Of a stretch of DNA of 57,121 nucleotides, positions 50,125 through 57,121 are shown one piece after another. The stretch spans positions 1 through 57,121 of the forward strand of contig CAIWHP010000030.1 in NCBI GenBank assembly GCA_903912445.1. The letters are read 5' to 3'. This DNA comes from an uncultured Lentisphaerota bacterium. Its GTDB lineage: Bacteria > Verrucomicrobiota > Kiritimatiellia > CAIQIC01. Made by a program: the position numbers and the translations under genes. Positions within the stretch are counted from its first letter, which is position 1; each line of letters begins with the position of its first letter. The notes under the pieces are model-generated. The model searched no databases, was not told the DNA's origin, and saw only the letters and a list, made by a program, of their open reading frames with translations.

Positions 50125-51717
50125 TCAGCCCTGCAACGCCATCAGGAATTCGACGTTGCTCTTGGTCTTCTTGAGGCGGTTGATGAGCAGCTCCATGCCC
50201 TCGACCGGCGGCACGCCGTTGAGCGCTTTCCGCAGAATCCAGATCTTCGCGATCTCGTCCGGGTGCAGCAGCAGCTCTTCCTTGCGGGTGCCGGACTGCT
50301 CGATGTTGATCGCCGGGAAGATGCGCTTGTCCACCAGCCGGCGGTCGAGGCCCAGCTCCATGTTGCCGGTGCCCTTGAACTCCTCGAAGATGACTTCGTC
50401 CATGCGGCTGCCGGTATCGATCAGCGCGGTCGCCAGGATCGTCAGGCTGCCGCCTCCCTCGATGTTGCGCGCGGCGCCGAAGAAGCGCTTCGGCTTGTGC
50501 AGCGCGTTCGCATCCACGCCGCCGGAGAGGATCTTACCGGAGTGCGGTTGCAGCGTGTTGTAGGCGCGGGCGAGGCGGGTGATGGAGTCGAGCAGGATCA
50601 CGACATCCTGACCGCACTCGACGCGGCGCTTGGCCATCTCGATGACGATCTCCGCGACCTGGACGTGCCGCTCCGGCGGCTCATCGAAGGTCGAGGATAG
50701 GACCTCGGCCTTGGTGGTGCGCTCCATGTCGGTGACTTCCTCGGGCCGCTCGTCGATCAGCAGGATGATGAGCTTGGCCTTCGGGGTGTTGGTGCTGATG
50801 CTGTTGGCGATCTTCTGCATCAGCACGGTCTTGCCGGTGCGCGGCGGGGCGACGATCAGGCCGCGCTGGCCCATGCCGATGGGCGTGAGCAGGTCCATGA
50901 CGCGCATGGACACCTCGGCCGGGCCGACTTCGAGCACAAAGCGCCGGTCGGGAAAGAGCGGCGTCAGGTTCTCGAAGGGGATCTTGTTGCGGGACTTTTC
51001 CGGGTCCTGGTCGTTGATGTGGTCCACGCGCAGCAAGGCGAAGAAACGCTCCTTCTCCTTCGGCGCGCGGATCTCGCCATCCACGAGGTCGCCGGTGCGC
51101 AGGCCGAAGCGGCGGATCTGCGAAGGCGAGACGTAGATATCTTCCGGGCAGGGCAGATAGCTGTAGTGCGGCGAGCGCAGGAAGCCGAAGCCGTCCGGCA
51201 GGATCTCGACGACACCGCGCCCGAACATCGTGCCGTTGAGCCGGCCGTTCCAGCGCAGGATCTCGAAGATCAGCTCGTGCTTGCGCAGCGCGCCGAGCTC
51301 GACCAGGCCGTAGCTTTCGGCCATTTCCTTGAGCTCCGGCACCTGCTTCTGCTGGAGCTCGAACAGGTCCAGACGCTGGCCCCGGGGCCGGACGTTCTGT
51401 TTCGGCACGGCCTCGGTCGGCGCGGGTGGCGGCGGCTGCGGCAGGGTCGCGGTCTGCGGCGCGGCCTGGGGGTCGATGGAGACGAGCGAGGACTGACCCG
51501 GCGAGACCTCCTGCGACGGCGGCATGGCGACAGGCGGCGGCACCTGCTGCTGCGGGTGCTGTGTGTGTTGTGGGTGCTGTGGGTGCTGCTGCTGTTGCGG
51601 CTGTTGCGGCGGAGGTTGCATTTGGTCGGCAGCGGCAGATTGCTGCTCAACGGGCGCGGCGGACTGGGCGGGCTGGCGCGGCGGACGGCCACGGCGGCGG
51701 CTGGGTTTCTCTTCCAT
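50125..51717 (-). CDS. rho: Transcription termination factor Rho with Q/P-rich N-terminal extension
   Basis: A 530-residue Rho. Residues 1-115 form a low-complexity Arg/Pro/Gln/His-rich extension (including [18 protein letters not shown]). From about 116 comes the standard protein: N-terminal helical domain, cold-shock RNA-binding domain with [15 protein letters not shown], and the RecA-like ATPase with Walker [13 protein letters not shown] at 286-297. Later come [16 protein letters not shown] (Walker B), the Q-loop region [17 protein letters not shown] and the R-loop region near [13 protein letters not shown]. It terminates transcripts by translocating along RNA. It starts 3 nt after the coaE stop. 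Confidence 0.97.
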   Translation of the reverse strand: MEEKPSRRRGRPPRQPAQSAAPVEQQSAAADQMQPPPQQPQQQQHPQHPQHTQHPQQQVPPPVAMPPSQEVSPGQSSLVSIDPQAAPQTATLPQPPPPAPTEAVPKQNVRPRGQRLDLFELQQKQVPELKEMAESYGLVELGALRKHELIFEILRWNGRLNGTMFGRGVVEILPDGFGFLRSPHYSYLPCPEDIYVSPSQIRRFGLRTGDLVDGEIRAPKEKERFFALLRVDHINDQDPEKSRNKIPFENLTPLFPDRRFVLEVGPAEVSMRVMDLLTPIGMGQRGLIVAPPRTGKTVLMQKIANSISTNTPKAKLIILLIDERPEEVTDMERTTKAEVLSSTFDEPPERHVQVAEIVIEMAKRRVECGQDVVILLDSITRLARAYNTLQPHSGKILSGGVDANALHKPKRFFGAARNIEGGGSLTILATALIDTGSRMDEVIFEEFKGTGNMELGLDRRLVDKRIFPAINIEQSGTRKEELLLHPDEIAKIWILRKALNGVPPVEGMELLINRLKKTKSNVEFLMALQG

Positions 51718-51720
51718 GGT

Positions 51721-52341
51721 TCAGTTCTCCTCCGGGCAACAAGCCCAGAATTTCTTTACTTGTGCGGCAAGTTGGCGCCGCGTTCCGTTATTCCAAATCA
51801 CAGCATCCGAGCGTTGTACTTTGCGCGCGAGCGGCCATTGGGCCGCCATCCGGCGGCGCGCATCGGCGGTGGCCACCCCGCGGCGGCGCAGCCGGCGCAG
51901 CGCCACGCCTTCATCGGCCGCGACGCAGACCACGGCATCCCACCCGTGGGCCAAGCCGACCTCGAACAACAGCGGCACCACCGCGATGGCGGCCCGCCGG
52001 TCCCGGCGCTGCTGCGCAAGCCAGGCGCGCATCTCGCGGATCACAGCCGGATGCAAAATTTTCTCCAGCGCCAGCCGCTGCCGCGCGTCGGCAAACACGG
52101 CGGCGGCGAGCGCCACGCGGCAAAGGCTGCCGCCGGCGCGGACCACGCCCGGCCCGAAGGCCCGCACGATCCGCCGGTAGGCCGCTGTGCCGCGCCGCAG
52201 CTGGCGGTGCACGGACTCGTCGGCATCCCACACGGCCGCGCCGAGCGCCTGCAACTGCCGCGCGACCTCGGTCTTGCCGCAGCCGATGCCGCCGGTCAGC
52301 GCGATGCGCCACGGAGGGCGCCTGGGCTCATTTTTTTGCAT
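51721..52341 (-). CDS. coaE: Dephospho-CoA kinase
   Basis: A 206-residue kinase catalysing the last step of coenzyme A synthesis. P-loop ALTGGIGCGKTEVARQL at about 14-30, the DADESVHRQL substrate motif, LEKILHPAVIREM, and VVPLLFEVGLAHGWDAVVCV are all typical of CoaE. The ATG at 52341 overlaps the end of the upstream membrane-protein gene by 14 nt. Rho follows after 3 nt, so these genes form one transcription unit. Confidence 0.95.
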   Translation of the reverse strand: MQKNEPRRPPWRIALTGGIGCGKTEVARQLQALGAAVWDADESVHRQLRRGTAAYRRIVRAFGPGVVRAGGSLCRVALAAAVFADARQRLALEKILHPAVIREMRAWLAQQRRDRRAAIAVVPLLFEVGLAHGWDAVVCVAADEGVALRRLRRRGVATADARRRMAAQWPLARKVQRSDAVIWNNGTRRQLAAQVKKFWACCPEEN

Positions 52342-54400
52342 CGTCGTGCGCGCCAAAGCCCTGCTGCTTCAGCGAGAGGACGTGCCGCAGCACCGCCTGG
52401 GCCGGCCGGTGGTCCGGCGCGCGCGCCAGCGCCTCGATCGCATGGCACTCGGCGCGCTCGAGCTTGCCGTGCTGTAGCGCGAGCGCAGCCAGTTCGGCCT
52501 GCTCTGCCGCGATCGTCGCGTCATCGCTGCGGACAATCCGGTAGACGCGATACTTCGCGTTGCCCCAGACCGGCGCAAAACACCGGAGCCGGTTGGGCTC
52601 GCGATCCAGCAGCCACGCGGCCGTGTCGGTCCGCGGCTGGAGCGCGTCCACCATGTAGCGCATCTGCTGCTCCACATGCTCGGGGCCATACTCGCCCAGC
52701 TCGTGCACGTAGTAGAGCGCGCCTTCCCGCTCCGCCCAGTCGCGGAACTTGTCCTCGGTTTCCTTGAAAAGAACTTCGTTGCAGCGGCGGACCCGCTCGC
52801 GGATCTGCGGCGCCTCGAATTTCGGATGCAACAGGATCGGGCAGCCGCCGTAGGTCAGTACCGCCGCGCTCACGCCGAAATTCGCGAGCACCGGCGCCGG
52901 CGCCACATGCGCGCGCAGCCAGGCGGTCAGCTCGTTCAGCTCGCGATAGGGAACGCCCAACCGCCCCTGTTTTTCCGGCAGCCGCAAGGTGTTGCCGGCC
53001 TCCGCGACCAGGGCCAGCAGCAGCAGCACGCCCACCACCGCGCGCGCCAAGGCGCCGCGCCGCACTGCCCACGCGACCCAAGCGCCGAGCAAGGCGGCAA
53101 AAAACAACGCCGTGAAAACATGCAGCCGGACGAAGAGCCAATAAGCTACGAAGGAAACAATAGCGCCCACCAGCGGCAACATCAGATTGGAATTGCGATC
53201 TTCGTTCTTACGGCGGGCCACACAGGCCAAGGCGACCAACGACGTGGCGAATATGGCCGGAAACAGATGCTTTGTCAAACTCCATGTCGCAGAATGTAAA
53301 GCCGGAACCCAGAGGATGCGCTGGTCAAAAGTCAGCAACGCGGGGTCAGCCGGCTTGACGCTCACCAGCTCATACCAGTGTACCCACTGGAGAAACCTGA
53401 GCTTGGCCACCAACAATTCTCCGAAATGGCTGTAGGAAGAGCCGTAATTGCGCGCCAGCAAAACACCGATGACTGCCGGCACGAGGGCGACCAGCAACAA
53501 CAGCAGCCGCGTTTTCCAAACCTTGGACACACCGGCCGGTCCTGTTTCCAAGCCTTGGAAACGCTGGCGCGCCAGGTGCGCGAGCAGCACGCCGCAGAGC
53601 AGCAGCAGCGGCAGCGAGTAAAGGTAGCCATGCGCGCGCAGGTAGGGATTGAGCGCGCCGGCCAGCCCCAGCGCGAGCACCTGCCACCCGGCGAGCTCGG
53701 CCTCGCGCGCCGGGAGCGGCGCGCGGCCGAACAGGACGCGGCCGCCCAGCGCGAGCGCCGAGAGGAAGAGGAAGAACTGGACCAGGTCCCACGTCATCTG
53801 CGCCAGCGCGAGCAGCGCGGCGGCGAGCAGCGCGCGGCGCAAAAAGCGGCCGCGCGGCTCCGCCTGCAAGGCCCACGCAGACGCGGCCAGGCTGCCGAGC
53901 AGCAGCGGCAGCGCAAAGTTTTCGTGCGAGATCTCCTGGCCCGTCGAGCGGATGACGCTCGACAGCGTCACGGCGTAGAACGCGGCGGCGGCGAGGCCGG
54001 CCCACCAGGAGCGCGTCAGCAGCCGCAGCCAGAGCGCGAGCAGGGGGATGCCGAGGCAGAACCAGATCCCTTCGATCCAACGCACGCGCTCGGCCAGCGA
54101 CACCGCAGCGGGGAAGAGCGGGGTCAGCGCGGCGACCAGGTAGGTATCCGTGACGGTGTCGGTGGCCCGCACGCGGATGCCGCGCGGATATTCAATATGG
54201 CGGTCGGCCCCCGGCAGTCCCTCGGGCGCCAGCACCTGCTGGATGCGGTGGAAGTGGATCGCCCCCTCCAGCGTGAACGGCAGCGGGACCCCGGCCATCT
54301 GGCGCTGGACGTCGAGGATGTAGCGGCGCACCCCGAGGCCGGCGGCGAACAGCGCGGCCAGCGCCAGCAGCACACACCAGAATTGGATTTTCCTGGACAC
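52328..54400 (-). CDS. GT-C type membrane glycosyltransferase, STT3/AglB-like
   Basis: A 690-residue protein with a first helix at about 7-25, a loop with HIEYPRGIRVRATDTVTDTY, and about ten further helices up to residue 470, then a soluble C-terminal domain. GQEISHENFALPLLLGSL and the overall order recall oligosaccharyltransferase STT3/AglB or related GT-C enzymes, but the diagnostic WWDYG motif is absent, so the reaction is uncertain. The segment RFQGLETGPAGVSKVWKTRL (near residues 280-299) is encoded by a pair of the dispersed palindromes. It starts 4 nt after the exonuclease gene. Confidence 0.72.
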   Translation of the reverse strand: MSRKIQFWCVLLALAALFAAGLGVRRYILDVQRQMAGVPLPFTLEGAIHFHRIQQVLAPEGLPGADRHIEYPRGIRVRATDTVTDTYLVAALTPLFPAAVSLAERVRWIEGIWFCLGIPLLALWLRLLTRSWWAGLAAAAFYAVTLSSVIRSTGQEISHENFALPLLLGSLAASAWALQAEPRGRFLRRALLAAALLALAQMTWDLVQFFLFLSALALGGRVLFGRAPLPAREAELAGWQVLALGLAGALNPYLRAHGYLYSLPLLLLCGVLLAHLARQRFQGLETGPAGVSKVWKTRLLLLLVALVPAVIGVLLARNYGSSYSHFGELLVAKLRFLQWVHWYELVSVKPADPALLTFDQRILWVPALHSATWSLTKHLFPAIFATSLVALACVARRKNEDRNSNLMLPLVGAIVSFVAYWLFVRLHVFTALFFAALLGAWVAWAVRRGALARAVVGVLLLLALVAEAGNTLRLPEKQGRLGVPYRELNELTAWLRAHVAPAPVLANFGVSAAVLTYGGCPILLHPKFEAPQIRERVRRCNEVLFKETEDKFRDWAEREGALYYVHELGEYGPEHVEQQMRYMVDALQPRTDTAAWLLDREPNRLRCFAPVWGNAKYRVYRIVRSDDATIAAEQAELAALALQHGKLERAECHAIEALARAPDHRPAQAVLRHVLSLKQQGFGAHDDAKK
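53513..53563. repeat. Pair of TTTCCAAG-type palindromes inside a coding sequence
   Basis: TTTTCCAAACCTTGGA (53513-53528) and GTTTCCAAGCCTTGGAAAC (53545-53563), centres 32 bp apart, lie in frame within the GT-C gene and encode part of a cytoplasmic-looking loop (FQGLETG...SKVWK). The frame is not disturbed. Confidence 0.88.
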
Positions 54401-54404
54401 AGCT

Positions 54405-55335
54405 TCAGAACAGGTTCATTTGCGCGTCGGGCTTGGGCGCAGGCGCGGGTTTCGGCGCGGGCGGCGGTGACGCCACCACGGCATCGAGCTCGCGCGCCAG
54501 CGAATGCAGTTCCATTTCAAGATAGAAGGCCCGCAGCGCCTCGGCCGGCACGGGCTGGACGCACAGCGCCGTCCAGTCCACCCGCTCGACGAGGTCGGTG
54601 CGCAGCCGGATGAGCTGCACGTTGCGCTCGACATCGGCGCGGTGTGCGGCGAGCGCGGCGCGCGTCTTTTTCACCGGCCACCTCGGCGAGCCGCGCCCAC
54701 AAGCCGGCGAGCGAACCGAACTCGGTGAGCAGTTTCGCCGCCGTCTTCGGGCCGACGCCGGGCACGCCGGGAATGTTGTCCACCGTGTCGCCGGTCAGCG
54801 CGAGCAGTTCGACGACCAGCGCCGGCGGCACGCCCATCTTGGCGCAGACCTCGGCCGGCCCCATGCGCCCGCCGGCGGCGGTGGGGGCGACGATGACCAC
54901 GCGGTCCGTGACGAGCTGAAAGAGATCCTTGTCGCTGGTCGCGAGCAGCGTATCGGCCTCCTCGGCCGCGGCGAGCGTGGCCAGCGAGGCCATGGTGTCG
55001 TCCGCCTCCTGCCCTGCGACGCGCAGGGCGGGAATCCCCGCCCGGCGCAGATATTCCTCGATCAGGGGGAACTGGCTGCGGAGCGGGTCGGGCATCTTTT
55101 CGCGCTGCTGTTTATAGGACGGCAGCAGGGCCATGCGCGCCGCCGGCAACCCGGCATCGAACACGACGGCGCGGTGGGTCGGACGCCATTGCGAGGCCAG
55201 CTGGTTGGCCATGCGGACAAAACCGAAAACAGCGTTGGTCGGCTGGCCGGCGCGGGTGGAAAGGTTCTGGATGGCATAAAAGGCACGGTAGGCCAGCGCG
55301 GCGCCATCCATCAGCAACAGGGTTTTGGCGGTCAT
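54405..55335 (-). pseudogene. 5'-3' exonuclease (FEN/Pol I N-domain type), frameshifted near its 3' end
   Basis: A stand-alone 5'-3' exonuclease. The first part (55335 to about 54665) has LLLMDGAALAYRAFYAI, AVVFDAGLPAARMALLPSYK, GQEADDTMASLA, TSDKDLFQLV, and the helix-hairpin-helix GDTVDNIPGVPGVGPKTAAK. After LAEVAGEK the natural continuation (TRAALAAHRADVERNVQLIR to the end QMNLF) is in the +1 frame. Removing one A from the AAAAA run at about 54668-54672 restores one protein of about 309 residues. It is therefore a one-base insertion, a sequencing error, or a GTG-started overlapping second ORF (54405-54674). The catalytic core is intact. Confidence 0.8.
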
Positions 55336-55495
55336 GGGAGTATGTGCTTTGACGGTCAAGCGGCCGCGCACGCCGACAAGTGGCGGTCAGCCGGCACGGG
55401 GGATCCGTTCTGCAAAAAAGCGGTACCGCTCCTGTAAAGCGGCCAGCTACCGCGCAAAAGACAAGCTGGTCGCCCAGAGCCAGACCGCCCCCTGT

Positions 55496-55543
55496 GTTTC
55501 CAGGGCTTGGAAAACCACGCCGTCGGTTCCCAAGACAGGGGAC
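55496..55543. repeat. TTTCCAAG-type palindrome pair, second copy decayed
   Basis: GTTTCCAGGGCTTGGAAAAC (55496-55515) is followed at 30 bp centre spacing by a decayed copy, GGTTCCCAAGACAGGGGAC (55525-55543). It sits between the secretin and exonuclease genes. Confidence 0.75.
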
Positions 55544-55559
55544 GATCCGCCACCGCCGC

Positions 55560-57121
55560 TTACTGCGCGGTCGGCACGGCCAGTTTGGTCTCGGTACCCG
55601 CGCGGCCACCGCCGCCCGACAAGGTCGGCCGTTCCTTCTTGTGCACCGGCCGTCCCGAGGAATCCACGATGCGTGCCGTGACGAAGATCATCAGGTTCTG
55701 GCGGGTGCTGGAGGTGCCCTTGCTGCGGAACAGGGCGCCGATCAGCGGGATGTCGCCGAGCACGGGGATCTTGTCTTCGAAGTCGGAGAGCGTCTCCTTG
55801 ATCATGCCGCCGAGGACGACGGTCTCGCCATCCCACACGACCATCTTGCTGGTGACGGTGCGGTTGATGAAGAAGGGCTGCGAGGCGTTCAGGCCGTTCT
55901 GGGTGCCGTACTGGTGCCACTCGGCGAGCGAGGACACTTCAGGGACGAGCGTCAGGTCGATGGTGTAGCCGTCGGGGCCGATGGTCGGGGTGACGTTGAG
56001 GATGACGCCGACCTCGCGCGTCTGGAAGTCCGCCGGGGTGAACACCGTGACGTTGATGGGCTGGGAGACGATGACACCGCCACCACCACCGATGCCGGTC
56101 GACGACACCTGGATCTGGTTGGCCTCGTAGGCCTGCGGATAACGGATTTCCTCGATGATCTTGATCGTGGCCTGCTCGCTGTTCTTGGTGGTAACCCGCG
56201 GCGAGCTCAGGACGTCGGAGTGGCCCTTCTGTGAGATCGCGTTGATGGCCATCTGCAACTCGGGATTGGTCAGCACGCTGGCGAAGGACAGGATGTTGCC
56301 GATGGGCAGGGGCGCGGCCGTGCCGCTGGGCGTGCCGGCCATATCCACCGCATCCATGCGCGTGATCTGCGAATTGTTCAGATTGAAGAAGCGCAGGGCC
56401 TTGGTGAAGCCCTGGGAGTCCTTGTTCAACTGGACCCGCTGGTTCATGCTCGGATTCGCGAACTGGTTGTTGGAGGCGATGGTGTAGTTGTTGTTCAGCG
56501 CCCACTGGAAGCCGAATTCCTCCAGCGCATCCTCGTTGACGTCCACGAACCGCGCCTCGATCTCGACCTGCTTGGCGGCGACATCGAGCTCCGCGATGAT
56601 GCTCTCGATCTTTTCCTGGGCTTCCGGCGTGTGCGAAACGATCAGCTTGCTGATCGCCGGGTTATAGGTGACGGAGGTGCCCACCGGGAAGGGGATGCCC
56701 GCCTGCGTGAAGAACACGCTCAGGTCGCCACCCCGCGCGGCGGAGGTGTCGGCCGCGCCCGCGCCCACCACCGCGCCACCCGCCGCCGCGCCACCCGCGC
56801 CGCCGGCAGGAGCCGCACTGGCCTTCTCCGAGATCGAATTGATGAGGGCCTGGCTGACGGGATACATGTGCGTGACGAGCAGCGAAGGATCCACGCCGCG
56901 CGGCGTGACGAACACGACGTTCTTGTCCACGCGGTAGGACAGGCCGGCGATGTCGGTGATGTACTTGATCGCATCGAGCAGATTGACGCGGCGCAGCGTC
57001 AGCGTGATCGGGGGCGTCGCCGGGGCCCCTGCCGCGGCGCCGGGCGCTGCGGGAGCGGCCACTTCGCCGCCGGGGGCGGCCGGTGCGGCCGCCGCATCGG
57101 GCGCGGCCACCGCTTCAGGCA
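55560..57121 (-). CDS. Secretin (GspD/PilQ type), 5' end cut by window
   Basis: At least 520 residues of an outer-membrane secretin. A short STN-like segment (LRRVNLLDAIKYITDIAGL), an N-domain with a Gly/Ala-rich insertion, and a second N-domain (SKLIVSHTPEAQEKIESIIA) precede the secretin domain: VEIEARFVDVNEDALEEFGF, SSPRVTTKNSEQATI, VGVILNVTPTIGPDGYTIDL and VVLGGMIKETLSDFEDKIPV followed by LGDIPLIGALFRSK. It forms the outer-membrane channel of a type II secretion or type IV pilus system. A GTG at 57110 gives an ORF start, but the frame is open to the window edge, so the true start lies beyond. Confidence 0.94.
   Translation of the reverse strand, partial: PEAVAAPDAAAAPAAPGGEVAAPAAPGAAAGAPATPPITLTLRRVNLLDAIKYITDIAGLSYRVDKNVVFVTPRGVDPSLLVTHMYPVSQALINSISEKASAAPAGGAGGAAAGGAVVGAGAADTSAARGGDLSVFFTQAGIPFPVGTSVTYNPAISKLIVSHTPEAQEKIESIIAELDVAAKQVEIEARFVDVNEDALEEFGFQWALNNNYTIASNNQFANPSMNQRVQLNKDSQGFTKALRFFNLNNSQITRMDAVDMAGTPSGTAAPLPIGNILSFASVLTNPELQMAINAISQKGHSDVLSSPRVTTKNSEQATIKIIEEIRYPQAYEANQIQVSSTGIGGGGGVIVSQPINVTVFTPADFQTREVGVILNVTPTIGPDGYTIDLTLVPEVSSLAEWHQYGTQNGLNASQPFFINRTVTSKMVVWDGETVVLGGMIKETLSDFEDKIPVLGDIPLIGALFRSKGTSSTRQNLMIFVTARIVDSSGRPVHKKERPTLSGGGGRAGTETKLAVPTAQ

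Noticed and set aside
54660-54680. Programmed ribosomal frameshift in the exonuclease
   Set aside because: The required shift is +1 at an A5 run, with no -1 slippery heptamer, internal Shine-Dalgarno or pseudoknot seen; an indel is more likely.
1-57121. tRNA, rRNA or riboswitch genes
   Set aside because: No cloverleaf with a TTCGA-type T arm or conserved riboswitch core was noticed by eye; this is not a substitute for tRNAscan or Infernal.

Overview
The window is about 57 kb of high-GC bacterial chromosome, very probably from the Verrucomicrobiota or a close PVC relative. The case rests on gene content: a giant passenger-like protein ending in a PEP-CTERM sorting signal, three Tat-exported Gfo/Idh oxidoreductases, a DUF1080 protein, an N-formylglycine sulfatase, GH78, GH95 and GH43 enzymes, SGNH hydrolases, and several families of short intergenic palindromes. 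No rRNA or tRNA gene was recognised. Most large ORFs lying antisense to these genes are high-GC shadows.

Layout. (1) 1-2253, minus strand: a small membrane-protein operon ending in LemA and an HtpX-like M48 protease cut by the window edge. (2) 2436-9124, plus strand: a signalling and glycosylation cluster. It holds a NarL-type histidine kinase, a LuxR-type response regulator, an HPr-like protein lacking the phosphorylatable His, a receiver domain fused to a GT2 glycosyltransferase, a TMTC-like GT-C/TPR membrane protein and a methyltransferase. (3) 9170-20467: mostly secreted enzymes, namely a PQQ-type propeller, a heparinase II/III-like lyase, a zincin, a 913-aa TIM-barrel glycosidase-like protein, an alpha/beta hydrolase, an SGNH protein and a Gfo/Idh enzyme. 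(4) 20468-28000: a patchwork with a nucleotidyltransferase gene, the 1800-aa PEP-CTERM repeat protein and a BrnT/BrnA toxin-antitoxin pair. Both small modules are accompanied by duplicated 3' ends of a gene (the nucleotidyltransferase and mutS, respectively). (5) 27973-36508: mutS, an SGNH hydrolase, an HNH endonuclease, a small zinc protein and an alpha-L-rhamnosidase. (6) 37173-48960, minus strand: an eight-gene glycan-utilisation operon with an AraC regulator upstream. (7) 49010-57121, minus strand: a methyltransferase, rho, coaE, a GT-C membrane protein, a frameshifted 5'-3' exonuclease and a secretin cut by the window edge.

How the genes work together. In the 37-48 kb operon a sulfatase, a GH95 and a GH43 would trim a sulfated or fucosylated glycan. 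The two Gfo/Idh enzymes, the TIM-barrel epimerase-like protein and the DUF1080 protein fit an oxidise/eliminate/hydrolyse (3-keto-glycoside) route. In the 2-9 kb cluster the two receiver domains are clearly paralogous, so one kinase may control both a transcription factor and a glycosyltransferase directly; this is the most unusual proposal here.

Scattered through the window is a palindrome of the form TTTCCAAGSCTTGGAAA, usually in pairs or triplets with centres 30-32 bp apart. It occurs between genes, once inside a coding sequence, and twice where it appears to supply a -35 box. Promoters readable by eye follow a TTGACN-N16/17-TANNNT pattern, and several -10 boxes end only 6-13 nt before the start codon, suggesting leaderless or nearly leaderless mRNAs. 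All promoter, operator and terminator calls are by eye.
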